A stretch of DNA of 62,183 nt from positions 1 through 62,183 of IMG/VR virus record IMGVR_UViG_3300021962_009965. One strand, given 5' to 3'. The notes below the pieces were generated by a model that saw only the letters and a list, made by a program, of their open reading frames with translations, was not told where the DNA came from and did not search any database. The position numbers were made by a program, and so were the translations under genes. Positions 1 through 8,692 of this stretch are shown one piece after another. The DNA comes from a virus. The stretch's first letter is position 1. Each line of letters starts with the position of its first letter.

Positions 1-932
1 ACGATCTATGTACTGACAACGGTAAAATCTACTTGGAAGTAGACTTACAAGTTCCAGTATGTGTTGAGTGTGGTCAAACTTCTCCTGATGGTTACACAGG
101 TTCAACATTCGAATCTACATCAGGTGATTCTAATGCGTTTGTTGCTGTTTACAGAAACTACGACAACTTAGAATTTGAAGATCAAATCGGTGAAGTTTCT
201 TTTGACCTTGAGTCAGTAACAGTATCTGTTACAGAAAGAAAACTTAGAGCTCAATGGTCTCCTGAATTGGCACAAGACGTTGCTGCATTCCACAACATTG
301 ACGCTGAAGCTGAATTGACAGCTTTGTTGTCTGAGCAAGTGGCTGCAGAAATCGACCGTGAAATCTTGAGAGACTTGAGAAAAGGTGCTGCATGGGATCT
401 ACGTTGGGACTACAACGGATGGAAGAGATTATCTTCTTCTGGTACTACTCCTTACACTCAGAAGGACTGGAACCAAACGTTGATCACAGCTATCAACCAA
501 CTTTCAGCTCAAATTCACAAATCAACTCTTAGAGGTGGTGCTAACTGGATCGTTGTATCTTCAGAAGTATCAGCTATCTTCGACGACTTGGAGTACTTCC
601 ACGTTTCTAACGCGGCTCCTGAACAGGATCAGTACAACATGGGTATCGAAAGAGTTGGAACATTGGCAGGTAGATACCAAGTTTACCGTGATCCATACTT
701 CCCAGCTAACCAAGTGTTGATCGGACACAAAGGAACTAGCTTGTTGGATACTGGTTACATCTACGCTCCATATGTACCTCTTCAGTTGACTCCAACTATG
801 TACAACCCATTCAACTTTACTCCTATCAAGGGTATCATGACACGTTACGCTAAGAAAATGGTTAACAACCGTTTCTACGGACGTATCACAGTTGATGGTG
901 TTAGAACATTCGACTTGAATGAATTGAGATAA
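1..932 (+). CDS. gp23: Major capsid protein, gp23-like (5' partial)
   Basis: C-terminal 310 or so residues of the T4-type major capsid protein that forms the hexamers of the head. The frame is open to the left edge (an in-frame reading DLCTDNGKIYLEVD precedes residue 33), so the TTG near base 33 is not the true start. The end of the protein, with TRYAKKMVNN and RFYGRI, matches the conserved C-terminal strand of gp23 proteins (TRYA motif). A strong terminator follows 20 bases after the stop, as expected for a very highly expressed late gene. Codon use is richer in C-ending codons than that of the glycosyltransferase genes, also in line with high expression. Protease cleavage of the N-terminus cannot be judged because that part lies outside the window. 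Confidence 0.88.
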   Translation, partial: DLCTDNGKIYLEVDLQVPVCVECGQTSPDGYTGSTFESTSGDSNAFVAVYRNYDNLEFEDQIGEVSFDLESVTVSVTERKLRAQWSPELAQDVAAFHNIDAEAELTALLSEQVAAEIDREILRDLRKGAAWDLRWDYNGWKRLSSSGTTPYTQKDWNQTLITAINQLSAQIHKSTLRGGANWIVVSSEVSAIFDDLEYFHVSNAAPEQDQYNMGIERVGTLAGRYQVYRDPYFPANQVLIGHKGTSLLDTGYIYAPYVPLQLTPTMYNPFNFTPIKGIMTRYAKKMVNNRFYGRITVDGVRTFDLNELR

Positions 933-951
933 TAATCTCAATTTTATAAGG

Positions 952-981
952 AAGGGAGGGTAAATAACCCTCCCTTTTTAT
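952..981 (+). terminator. Intrinsic terminator after the capsid gene
   Basis: A 9-bp stem AAGGGAGGG / CCCTCCCTT with a 7-base AT loop, running directly into a T-rich tract. It ends the capsid transcript before the TATTTAT element at 991. Confidence 0.9.
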
Positions 982-990
982 TTTAATGGA

Positions 991-997
991 TATTTAT
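991..997 (+). promoter_or_regulatory. TATTTAT element (candidate late promoter)
   Basis: Perfect TATTTAT, 14 bases before the ATG at 1012 and just after the capsid terminator; same motif as upstream of many other virion genes here. Confidence 0.5.
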
Positions 998-1011
998 TGA
1001 AAAAGTAAATA

Positions 1012-1338
1012 ATGTCCACAGCTTGTGTTTGTAGAAGAGTAGGTATAAAAAATTTGATGCCAATAAAAACGTTGGTTATCAACTATAGTAGATGTTCGGA
1101 TGAATATGTTGTACAGAACTATTCGATCAGACCTGGAGAGACAAGAGAAATATGGTATTTGGTTGGATCTTTTAGTACAGCATTCCCATCATCTTCGTAT
1201 CAAGAAATTGACTACACATTATGGCCAGAAGGATGTGATATCCAACCGACACCAGAGGTTATTGAATATTTCATCTTATATGAAAATGGAAATATTATGA
1301 CGGCACAAAATAACAATGGTATAGAATACCAATATTAA
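1012..1338 (+). CDS. Hypothetical protein, possible small virion protein
   Basis: A 108-residue protein of unknown function. No family is recognised. It is beta-rich by appearance, has several Cys and ends in a polar tail. The ATG at 1012 is preferred because it follows the TATTTAT element by 14 bases; an internal ATG at 1057 is possible. It is followed 15 bases later by the collagen-like protein gene and probably shares its transcript, which suggests a role as a fibre- or head-associated protein. Confidence 0.6.
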   Translation: MSTACVCRRVGIKNLMPIKTLVINYSRCSDEYVVQNYSIRPGETREIWYLVGSFSTAFPSSSYQEIDYTLWPEGCDIQPTPEVIEYFILYENGNIMTAQNNNGIEYQY

Positions 1339-1353
1339 AACACATTTATTGCA

Positions 1354-4089
1354 ATGGCAAACCAAAAAATATCACAATTACCAAATTATTCAGGAAGTAC
1401 CACAGGTACTTGGTTAATTCTAAATGATTCAACTGAAACCAATACGTATAAGGTATTAACTACAGACATCGCTGGTACGTCTGGTACTAGTGGTAGTTCA
1501 GGTTATGGTTTTGATTGGAAAGGTGGGTGGTTACCCGACGTTAGTTATTTCAAAAATGATACAGTTTATTATGATTATACATCATATATTGCCGAACAAA
1601 ATATACCTGCGGGTCAATTACCACCTCCGTTGAATACTGATTGGTCAATCATTGCTGAATCAGGTACTAGTGGTAGTTCAGGATCTTCAGGTACTAGTGG
1701 TAGTTCAGGATCTTCGGGTACAAGCGGTAGTTCAGGATCTTCAGGTACAAGTGGTAGTTCAGGATCTTCAGGAACAAGTGGAACTAATGGATCTAGTGGA
1801 TCTAGTGGATCTTCGGGTACAAGTGGTACCTCTGGATCGAGTGGTTCTTCTGGTACTTCAGGTACAAGTGGAACTAGTGGTTCTTCTGGTACTTCAGGTA
1901 CAAGTGGAACTAGTGGTTCTTCTGGATCTTCAGGGACATCAGGATCAAGCGGAACTAGTGCCTCTTCAGGTACTAGTGGGTCTTCAGGTTCTTCAGGTAC
2001 TTCAGGTTCTTCAGGAACTTCTGGTACGTCAGGATCTTCAGGTTCTTCAGGTACAAGTGGAACTAACGGTACTTCTGGTTCTTCAGGTTCTTCAGGAACA
2101 AGTGGAACTAACGGTACTTCTGGTTCTTCAGGAACATCAGGATCGAGTGGTTCTTCTGGTTCTTCAGGAACTAGCGGGTCTTCGGGCACATCGGGAACTT
2201 CCGGATCTAGTGGTACTAGTGCTTCTTCAGGTAGTTCAGGTTCTTCAGGAACAAGTGGAAGTTCAGGTTCTTCAGGAACAAGTGGAAGTTCAGGATCTTC
2301 AGGAACAAGTGGAACAAATGGAACATCAGGTTCTTCAGGAACATCTGGTTCCTCAGGAACATCTGGTTCCTCAGGGACTAGTGGGTCTTCGGGTACATCA
2401 GGAACATCTGGTTCCTCAGGGACTAGTGCTTCTTCAGGTAGTTCAGGTTCTTCAGGAACAAGTGGAAGTTCAGGATCTTCAGGAACAAGTGGAACAAATG
2501 GAACATCAGGTTCTTCAGGAACATCTGGTTCCTCAGGGACTAGTGGGTCTTCGGGTACATCAGGAACTTCAGGATCTAGTGGAACTAGTGCTTCCTCAGG
2601 TAGTTCAGGATCTTCAGGTACCTCAGGATCTTCAGGTACAAATGGTAGTTCTGGTTCTTCAGGGACAAGTGGAACAAGTGGATCATCTGGAACATCTGGT
2701 TCTTCAGGAACTTCAGGATCTAATGGAACTTCAGGTACATCAGGGTCTTCAGGGACATCAGGAACTTCTGGTTCTAGTGGTATTAATGGAACGTCAGGTT
2801 CAAGTGGATCTTCAGGCACATCTGGTACTAATGGGACTAGTGGTAGTTCAGGCACCTCAGGATCTTCAGGTACAAGTGGATCTTCAGGAACGTCTGGTTC
2901 TAATGGAACTAGTGGTTCTTCAGGAACTTCAGGTTCTAGTGGTATTAATGGAACGTCAGGTTCAAGTGGAAGTTCCGGTACATCAGGAACAAATGGTTCA
3001 AGTGGATCCTCAGGAACTTCAGGTACAAATGGTTCTTCAGGAACTTCAGGTTCAAGCGGTACATCAGGAACTTCAGGTAATTCAGGAACAAGTGGAAGTA
3101 GTGGAACTTCAGGTTCTTCAGGAATAAATGGTACATCGGGTTCTAGTGGAACCTCAGGTTCTTCAGGTAATTCAGGAACAAGTGGTTCATCTGGAACTTC
3201 AGGTTCTTCAGGTAATTCAGGAACAAGTGGTTCATCTGGAACTTCAGGTTCTTCTGGTAATAATGGTACAAGTGGATCTAGTGGAACTTCAGGTTCTTCA
3301 GGAATAAATGGTACATCGGGTTCTAGTGGAACCTCAGGTTCTTCAGGTAATAATGGTACAAGTGGTTCCTCAGGAACATCAGGTACTTCTGGTTCTTCGG
3401 GTAATAGTGGGACTAGTGGATCTTCGGGTAATAGTGGTACAAGTGGTTCTAGTGGTTCTAGTGGGACTAGTGGATCTTCTGGTAATAGTGGGACTAGTGG
3501 ATCTTCGGGTAATAGTGGTACAAGTGGTTCCTCAGGAACTAGCGGAAGTTCAGGTTCAAGTGGAACTAGTGGTTCTTCAGGAAATCCAGGTACAAGTGGT
3601 TCTTCAGGTACTAGTGGTTCTTCAGGTACTTCAGGTTCAAGTGGTTCTTCAGGTACTTCAGGTTCAAGTGGTTCTTCAGGAACAAGTGGTGAATCAATTG
3701 GAAACCCATATGAAGGAATTGCAATTTGTGTTATTCCAGCAACAAGACTTTATGATGAATATGTTGCAAACAATAGTTTGAAAGATTCGTTTGTCGTAGT
3801 TCCAACCGATCTCGATGGTTGGAGTATTATTGGCGTGGAAACATCCTATGGATCCACTTACTCGGTTGATAACGCAGAGTTTACAATTCAAATGAGAGAT
3901 ACTAACTATTCAGTTGTTTCTTCTGCAGATTATACACATCCTGGAAATTCAAGGAATTATTCGTTTTCACCAACTACTCCAATTTCGGTTACACAGGGTT
4001 ATACATTGAATGTTGACTTACAAAGTGGAGGTCAATCTCCCGATGGTGAAGCAAGAGGATACACTGTAACCTTGACATTGACGCAATAA
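1354..4089 (+). CDS. Giant collagen-like (Gly-X-Y) repeat fibre protein
   Basis: A 911-residue surface or fibre protein. Residues 1-40 contain KISQLP, common at the N-terminus of phage fibre proteins. Residues 50-100 (WKGGWLPDVSYFKNDTV...) resemble the small chitin/carbohydrate-binding module of the CBM5/12 type, with spaced aromatics. Residues 104-779 are Gly-X-Y in perfect phase: 225 triplets, almost only GTS, GSS, GTN, GNS and GIN, with a single Pro and no Lys. Four triplets carry Ala in place of Gly (ASS). Residues 780-911 form a beta-rich C-terminal domain. The repeat could form a collagen-type triple helix or a polyglycine-II bundle. Low complexity at DNA level shows recent internal duplications. 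Exact location on the virion is unknown. Confidence 0.85.
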   Translation: MANQKISQLPNYSGSTTGTWLILNDSTETNTYKVLTTDIAGTSGTSGSSGYGFDWKGGWLPDVSYFKNDTVYYDYTSYIAEQNIPAGQLPPPLNTDWSIIAESGTSGSSGSSGTSGSSGSSGTSGSSGSSGTSGSSGSSGTSGTNGSSGSSGSSGTSGTSGSSGSSGTSGTSGTSGSSGTSGTSGTSGSSGSSGTSGSSGTSASSGTSGSSGSSGTSGSSGTSGTSGSSGSSGTSGTNGTSGSSGSSGTSGTNGTSGSSGTSGSSGSSGSSGTSGSSGTSGTSGSSGTSASSGSSGSSGTSGSSGSSGTSGSSGSSGTSGTNGTSGSSGTSGSSGTSGSSGTSGSSGTSGTSGSSGTSASSGSSGSSGTSGSSGSSGTSGTNGTSGSSGTSGSSGTSGSSGTSGTSGSSGTSASSGSSGSSGTSGSSGTNGSSGSSGTSGTSGSSGTSGSSGTSGSNGTSGTSGSSGTSGTSGSSGINGTSGSSGSSGTSGTNGTSGSSGTSGSSGTSGSSGTSGSNGTSGSSGTSGSSGINGTSGSSGSSGTSGTNGSSGSSGTSGTNGSSGTSGSSGTSGTSGNSGTSGSSGTSGSSGINGTSGSSGTSGSSGNSGTSGSSGTSGSSGNSGTSGSSGTSGSSGNNGTSGSSGTSGSSGINGTSGSSGTSGSSGNNGTSGSSGTSGTSGSSGNSGTSGSSGNSGTSGSSGSSGTSGSSGNSGTSGSSGNSGTSGSSGTSGSSGSSGTSGSSGNPGTSGSSGTSGSSGTSGSSGSSGTSGSSGSSGTSGESIGNPYEGIAICVIPATRLYDEYVANNSLKDSFVVVPTDLDGWSIIGVETSYGSTYSVDNAEFTIQMRDTNYSVVSSADYTHPGNSRNYSFSPTTPISVTQGYTLNVDLQSGGQSPDGEARGYTVTLTLTQ
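1663..3690 (+). repeat. Degenerate tandem repeat coding for GTSGSSG units
   Basis: About 2 kb of 9-18 base units (forms such as GGTTCTTCAGGAACAAGT). Synonymous positions vary, so the array is old, but long identical blocks recur: roughly 2231-2340 against 2428-2530, 2765 against 2935, and 3121-3170 against 3301-3350. This points to repeated unequal exchange. Phase is kept throughout. Confidence 0.9.
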
Positions 4090-4106
4090 TAATTACTTTA
4101 TCAGAT

Positions 4107-5126
4107 ATGAGAACTTCGTTTGTAAAAGAGTTTTTTCCTTCGGCAACACCGACTTTAAGTCCAACACCTACAGTAACTCCTACTAGACCACCATTGTTAG
4201 GTGAAGTAATAAGGTGTGCCGATGGTCTAACATATTTGGTCGATTGGGCACCAGCATTCACTTCAATCCCAACTTTTACAAACGGAGTTACATATTTGTA
4301 TTTTTCTTCAGGTTCACTTCTCAATGGATGTTATACTATAGTACAAGGTGAAGAACCTCCATTCGGTACTCCAGTTGCGGTGATTGGTGACTATGTTGGT
4401 GATGATTCTACTTGTTTACAATGTACTGGTAAAACTCCAGTGACACCAACACCAACACCAACAAAAACTAAAACACCAACACCAACACTAACCAGAACCC
4501 CTACTGTAACACCAACTAGAACAAAGACACCTACCCCAACTCCGACTCCAACAACTCATTGTAGTTGTACAATTCAAACAAGTACAAATATAACAATTTA
4601 TGAAAGTATTGCTGGTACAACAGGGAATGCGTTATATCAAAATCTTACTGAATGGGAATCTTACTTAGTACCGTGTGATTCATTATACAATGCTTATACA
4701 GTTTTCAATGATAAACCATCCGTAACACAAAACACTACAGGTACCTACAATGCTAAGTCGTATAGTTATATGTTGTCATTTAGATATGTACAAACATCTG
4801 TAGCAACTACTAACTTACGTATTGCAATCGGACACGGAATCGATGGTGATTGTTCTTTTGGTGTGTACAACATTGCATCTCCGATAAATGGTCGATACTA
4901 TACAATCAGAGTTGATGTTAGAGACATTTCTTTATATGGAAACCAAATTAGGGCTCACATATCAACACCTGTATACTCGAGTTATAATTATTGTACGGGA
5001 ACACCAGGTGATGATGCTTGTTGCTATTCAACCGCATCGAATAATTTCCACCCAGGTATACCAAGAACTTGTCCAACATATATCAATGGATGTTTAAGTC
5101 AAATTGGTTATTGGTGTCCGTTTTAG
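4107..5126 (+). CDS. Thr/Pro-linker, Cys-rich surface protein
   Basis: A 339-residue protein of modular build: a short N-terminal tail, a first Thr/Pro linker (residues 13-30), a small globular domain (about 31-110), a second Thr/Pro/Lys linker (about 112-150) and a C-terminal domain of about 185 residues with ten or so Cys, including CSCT, DDACCYS and GCLSQIG. The same linker style occurs in the three large proteins at 31-38 kb, so it is probably an external virion protein (fibre or decoration). No enzyme motif is seen. It follows the collagen-like gene by 17 bases. Confidence 0.7.
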   Translation: MRTSFVKEFFPSATPTLSPTPTVTPTRPPLLGEVIRCADGLTYLVDWAPAFTSIPTFTNGVTYLYFSSGSLLNGCYTIVQGEEPPFGTPVAVIGDYVGDDSTCLQCTGKTPVTPTPTPTKTKTPTPTLTRTPTVTPTRTKTPTPTPTPTTHCSCTIQTSTNITIYESIAGTTGNALYQNLTEWESYLVPCDSLYNAYTVFNDKPSVTQNTTGTYNAKSYSYMLSFRYVQTSVATTNLRIAIGHGIDGDCSFGVYNIASPINGRYYTIRVDVRDISLYGNQIRAHISTPVYSSYNYCTGTPGDDACCYSTASNNFHPGIPRTCPTYINGCLSQIGYWCPF

Positions 5127-5139
5127 TAAAAGAATCGTT

Positions 5140-5499
5140 ATGAAAAAACTTTGGAATTTTATAAAAAAACTTTTTGGTCTAAAATCAAAAATGACCACTA
5201 CAACTACTACTCGTTGGATTGTATATCCACAACCTACCCCACCTGTTTTAGATAAAGTATATCCGCATAATGTGAATGGTATGGAGATGGATTTAACAAA
5301 AATTTGTAATACAGGTGTAATTACAATTTATTCAGATTGTGAAAATCTTGGAATGGGTTGTTACGTTTGTGCGGATCCCGAAGCAAATGATTTTACAACT
5401 TTGGCGGGACAATATTTCCATGATTACTCTAATGATATAGTGTATTATATTCAAGAAGTTGATGGAATGATTTTAAATGTGGGTAGTTGTAATTTATAA
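5140..5499 (+). CDS. Hypothetical small protein with basic N-terminus and Thr run
   Basis: A 119-residue protein. An upstream in-frame ATG at 5104 lies inside the previous gene; ATG 5140, 13 bases after that gene's stop, is chosen because it begins a typical start (MKKLWNFIKKLFGLK). The amphipathic basic N-terminus is followed by a TTTTTTR run and Pro-rich stretch, then a compact domain with CENLGMGCYVC. The beginning could bind membrane or act as a linker. Probably the last gene of the fibre operon; function unknown. Confidence 0.6.
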   Translation: MKKLWNFIKKLFGLKSKMTTTTTTRWIVYPQPTPPVLDKVYPHNVNGMEMDLTKICNTGVITIYSDCENLGMGCYVCADPEANDFTTLAGQYFHDYSNDIVYYIQEVDGMILNVGSCNL

Positions 5500-5706
5500 T
5501 TTTCTGATAAGTCTCGAAACCATTTCGCTTTCTAATAAATTAAGACATCCTCTTCGGTGAGCTGAAGCTAGTGCTAAGGTGGTAATATATTTTATTTGTT
5601 CAGGTGATAAATTATCAAAAAGGTCATTTATTTCTTGTTCATCACTGAATTGTATTGTATCGAATAATTCTCCGATAATTTCTTTATTTTTTTCTTGGTT
5701 TTCCAT
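5494..5706 (-). CDS. Hypothetical small helical acidic protein
   Basis: A 70-residue, mostly helical, acidic protein (MENQEKNKEIIGELF...) with no recognised family. Its end overlaps the convergent gene on the other strand by 6 bases. It is divergent from the gene at 5752; the palindromic CTATTTATAG between them could serve either direction. Moderately supported by good coding composition only. Confidence 0.5.
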   Translation of the reverse strand: MENQEKNKEIIGELFDTIQFSDEQEINDLFDNLSPEQIKYITTLALASAHRRGCLNLLESEMVSRLIRKL

Positions 5707-5726
5707 ACTAATAAGATCTGTTGCTC

Positions 5727-5733
5727 TATTTAT
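5727..5733 (+). promoter_or_regulatory. TATTTAT element in palindromic CTATTTATAG
   Basis: Lies 18 bases before ATG 5752 on the plus strand; the near-palindrome also reads CTATAAATAG toward the minus-strand gene at 5706. Confidence 0.5.
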
Positions 5734-5751
5734 AGCAAGTATCGTAAAAAA

Positions 5752-6318
5752 ATGGAAAAAAACAACTTACAACAAAGAATTAAAGAAGATTTGGCGGTTT
5801 GGTTTGGGACAAAAAAGAAACCCAAAGGTAGTAAACAACCTAAGGGTCCATGGGTTAATATTTGTCGTAAAGTAGATGGAAAACATCCACCGTGTGGAAG
5901 AGATAACACCGATAAGGGTGGTTATCCAAAATGTCGTGCTGCCGGTGTGGCAGGTAAAATGTCGGATTCAGAAAAGAAGGCGGCGTGTGCACAAAAAAGA
6001 AAGGCCGAGAAAAAAGATACCCAAACAGGTAAGGGACAAAAACCTGTAATGACATCATATAAACCAAAGAAAAAAACCAATGAAGGAATGAGACAATTTA
6101 TAAAGTCCATTCTCAGAGAAACTGTTGAAAAAAATGATATGATCGATCTTGGACGTATGGTTGAGATGGAGCACACTTCAGACCCAAATAAGGCTGAACA
6201 GATTGCTGCGGACCACCTTAGGGAAAATCCAAGATATTATTGTGTGTTGTTTAGAATCGGACTAATCGACGAGAAGGACGCTGAAGAAATGGCATCCAAA
6301 ATCTGCCCGTCAATCTAA
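5752..6318 (+). CDS. Cys-rich basic protein with capsid-targeting-like peptide
   Basis: A 188-residue protein. ATG 5752 is chosen over an upstream in-frame ATG (5695) because that one would place the TATTTAT element inside the gene. Residues 28-85 form a basic Cys module (NICRK, HPPCGR, GGYPKCRAAG, ACAQKRKAE; four Cys and one His, perhaps metal binding) known from other T4-like phages but of unknown role. Residues 111-124 (EGMRQFIKSILRE) form a short helix ending in (I/L)xE, like T4 capsid-targeting peptides. Residues 140-188 (HTSDPNKAEQIAADHLREN...YY) are a second small helical phage domain. Possibly an internal head protein. Confidence 0.65.
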   Translation: MEKNNLQQRIKEDLAVWFGTKKKPKGSKQPKGPWVNICRKVDGKHPPCGRDNTDKGGYPKCRAAGVAGKMSDSEKKAACAQKRKAEKKDTQTGKGQKPVMTSYKPKKKTNEGMRQFIKSILRETVEKNDMIDLGRMVEMEHTSDPNKAEQIAADHLRENPRYYCVLFRIGLIDEKDAEEMASKICPSI

Positions 6319-6717
6319 ACTCTTTGAAATGTCTTGTAGAGAATGTTTGATGTTTGAGGTAATTTCATCTTCCATAACTTTTCTATGATTCTCAACAGTA
6401 TCGTTGAACAAGTTGGTAATTTCGGTGATCGAACGATCAGACATTGGAACTGTGTAAGAATATTTGTGATTGATGACATTTACAATACCCCCGTCTATTT
6501 TGATAAAAATGGCGAGGGTATCGTTTTTAATATATCTTTTGTTTGTGATTGGTGTTAACAACAAGGTCGAATCTTGTCTTGTAATCATTTTTTTACAAAT
6601 CTTAATACAATCCAATTCGTATGAACTTCTTTTTTCACGACTATAGTCCATTGATTTAATGGTTTTTAGGACTATGGATTGAATCCACCGCTTGATTTTG
6701 TGTATGACCTTATTCAT
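6310..6717 (-). CDS. Hypothetical protein
   Basis: A 135-residue protein with a basic N-terminus (MNKVIHKIKRWIQS) and a mixed domain. No family is recognised. Its 3' end overlaps the convergent gene at 5752-6318 by 9 bases. It lies downstream of the small Cys protein at 6754 with a 36-base gap and is likely co-transcribed with it. Confidence 0.55.
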   Translation of the reverse strand: MNKVIHKIKRWIQSIVLKTIKSMDYSREKRSSYELDCIKICKKMITRQDSTLLLTPITNKRYIKNDTLAIFIKIDGGIVNVINHKYSYTVPMSDRSITEITNLFNDTVENHRKVMEDEITSNIKHSLQDISKSLD

Positions 6718-6753
6718 ACTACAAATATAGAATTTGTTTTCGTAATTACAAAA

Positions 6754-7221
6754 TTAACAATACGATCCTGAACACCTTTTTTTACCATCATTTCCAGGCA
6801 TTTTTCCTTTGCAAACCTGAACGGCATAACCATTAGCGTATGCTGATGGATACACATCATACTTAGCCTTAGCGGCGGCGATCCCTCTTGAACAGAGTTT
6901 AGAACCTGTTTTCTTTTTACCTTCTTCCAATTCGGGTCCTTGTAATTGATCTTCATCAGAAGATACTTCGTTCATAATAAACTCATATACGTGGTCTAAA
7001 TTTTCTTTAGCCTTGGAAATATGGTCGTCTGCCCAATCATGACCATTTTGTAAAAAACCATCAATTACTGACTCAGGTATAGATTTTAGATCTTTGATTT
7101 GACGTTCCATCTGATCCAAGTTACTGAAAAACATATAGTTTTCAGAACCTCTTTGTTCTTCTAATTTTGTTCTGATCAACTTGACTAGATCAGATTCTTT
7201 TAGTTTAATAATTTTTTTCAT
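6754..7221 (-). CDS. Small Cys protein with N-terminal ESDLVKLI peptide
   Basis: A 155-residue protein. Residues 5-22 read KLKESDLVKLIRTKLEEQ, a helical peptide ending in LEE before Q, which looks like a prohead-protease-type targeting peptide. The middle is acidic and helical. The last 45 residues contain YPSAYANGYAVQVCKG, a short motif shared by many marine and freshwater phage proteins of unknown function, plus four Cys. It overlaps the start region of the next upstream gene by 4 bases (ATG/stop coupling), so it is translated from the same message as the 486-residue protein. Confidence 0.65.
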   Translation of the reverse strand: MKKIIKLKESDLVKLIRTKLEEQRGSENYMFFSNLDQMERQIKDLKSIPESVIDGFLQNGHDWADDHISKAKENLDHVYEFIMNEVSSDEDQLQGPELEEGKKKTGSKLCSRGIAAAKAKYDVYPSAYANGYAVQVCKGKMPGNDGKKRCSGSYC

Positions 7222-8678
7222 TTCGAATTTACAATTTGGAACATTAATACTTTCTTATAAGTATCCTTTTCACCACTTGAATTTACTTGTATATCAACAT
7301 AATATTGGTTAGGAATTTTGTCACGAGTATCAAAAATAAAATAATATTCATTCGGAGTTCTATTGATCGCCGTCCAATCTTGTACAATTACCTCAGTCGT
7401 ACCTTCTTTCACATATACTCTATAAAAAGCTTCAACATTCTGAAGGACATATTGTGAGGTATAGGCTTGTTTGATTGTAACCATTACCTTGCGTACATCA
7501 GTGTTATAAATTTTTTCATTCTGTTTAATACCACTGAAATCAAAACCATATAAAATCGGATCTTTTGATTGAATTCCAATAGAATAATAAGCCGAACTAT
7601 TCTGAAGAATAAAATTGTTTTCTATGTCGGGTAACGAATTTCCATCTTTGGCTAATGAAGTCCACACATCTGAGAATTGACACGGTGTTGAAAAACCTGT
7701 CAGAGGTGGAACCTCGACCTCATATACCCCTTTAGTCCTCAGACAAGTTGCAAGTCCGGTAGCGTAAGGAATTGGTGATCCATTAGGATCTAAAATGTCC
7801 ACGATAGGATTGGTATCCAAATTTATATAATCTCCGTTAGCAAAGGCGTATAAGTACAATTTATTGGTTTTGTTTACAACAAAAGTGTTACGATCATCCT
7901 GTATAAGATCGTCATAATCTGTCTGTAGAAATGGTTGATAAAAAGTTTGTGTATGTCTTGTAAAATAACCAACGGAATATGTTTCTGTCAACCCTGTGAT
8001 GTTTTCAATTTCGGGGACATATGCAATACCCCACCCTGTGGTTCCCGTTACTCCGCTGAACAACATTCCATTTATTTCGTTTGTCATATCAAACTCGATA
8101 TCTTCGTTTCCGAATTCGAAGTGTTTTCTGTCAACGATAATAAGACCCGAATAATTTAAGTTTGGGTCAACGTTCGTGTTTCTGTTACTGTAGGTACCAG
8201 ATTGAGGCCAATCAGTTATCGTTGTAGTTTGAAACCAGTTAGACGGTCTTGTACTAAAGGCTCTATTGTTAGAGAATTGTGCAATTGCCAAATCATCAAC
8301 AAAGTCATATCCAACACCCTCATCCCATGTTTGTCCTGTCAATGGTATTCTATAAAGAATAAGGTCAAAAGAAGTTGCTCTTCCTGATCCGTCTGAAGCG
8401 TAAGTATTGAGTAATTCTTGATCAAAACTACTAGTATTGGTCATAACCAAAGTATGTGTCATTGCTGAGGTACAACCTGTAGAAATTTCGGTAGTTTGAA
8501 TTTTTTCTCTTAGAAGATCCAAGTCCAAATCAAAAATAAAACGGGTGAAACCGTTTGGTGTTGAAATGTTCAAACCTTGTCCAAAAAACAATTGTGTAAC
8601 AGGGTTCCTCCCCGTATTTACAAAGCTGTTGAACTCGATTGTGTTGTTCTTACTAAAATATGACCTGAGTATTGACAT
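7218..8678 (-). CDS. Baseplate-region structural protein, unknown
   Basis: A 486-residue beta-rich protein without an enzyme motif. N-terminus MSILRSYFSKNNTIE is followed by NTGRNPVTQLFFG and a region of regular beta strands resembling the surface-adhesion type beta-sandwich folds. It sits directly downstream of the gp5-like hub gene and upstream of small proteins, so a baseplate or tail-tip role is the most likely. A TATTTAT element lies 14 bases before its ATG, giving it its own candidate promoter. No T4 counterpart could be named. Confidence 0.65.
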   Translation of the reverse strand: MSILRSYFSKNNTIEFNSFVNTGRNPVTQLFFGQGLNISTPNGFTRFIFDLDLDLLREKIQTTEISTGCTSAMTHTLVMTNTSSFDQELLNTYASDGSGRATSFDLILYRIPLTGQTWDEGVGYDFVDDLAIAQFSNNRAFSTRPSNWFQTTTITDWPQSGTYSNRNTNVDPNLNYSGLIIVDRKHFEFGNEDIEFDMTNEINGMLFSGVTGTTGWGIAYVPEIENITGLTETYSVGYFTRHTQTFYQPFLQTDYDDLIQDDRNTFVVNKTNKLYLYAFANGDYINLDTNPIVDILDPNGSPIPYATGLATCLRTKGVYEVEVPPLTGFSTPCQFSDVWTSLAKDGNSLPDIENNFILQNSSAYYSIGIQSKDPILYGFDFSGIKQNEKIYNTDVRKVMVTIKQAYTSQYVLQNVEAFYRVYVKEGTTEVIVQDWTAINRTPNEYYFIFDTRDKIPNQYYVDIQVNSSGEKDTYKKVLMFQIVNSK

Positions 8679-8692
8679 CGATACTTTTAAGT

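Noticed and set aside
33-932. TTG near base 33 as the true capsid start
   Set aside because: The frame stays open to the window edge and the protein would be far too short; it is the 3' part of a longer gene.
1614-2855. A 413-codon open frame on the minus strand rich in Pro, Glu and Val
   Set aside because: It is the mirror of the Gly-X-Y repeat: the codons used there give no stops in antisense. Composition is wholly set by the repeat.
1663-3690. Possible CRISPR-like or regulatory repeat array
   Set aside because: Repeats are contiguous, in frame and without spacers; they are coding.
1652-3781. Long open frames in another plus-strand frame of the repeat region
   Set aside because: Shadow of the same low-complexity array; no start context and composition dictated by the repeat.
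5695-5751. Upstream ATG for the Cys-rich protein at 5752
   Set aside because: It would cover the TATTTAT element and overlap the divergent gene; the later ATG fits better.
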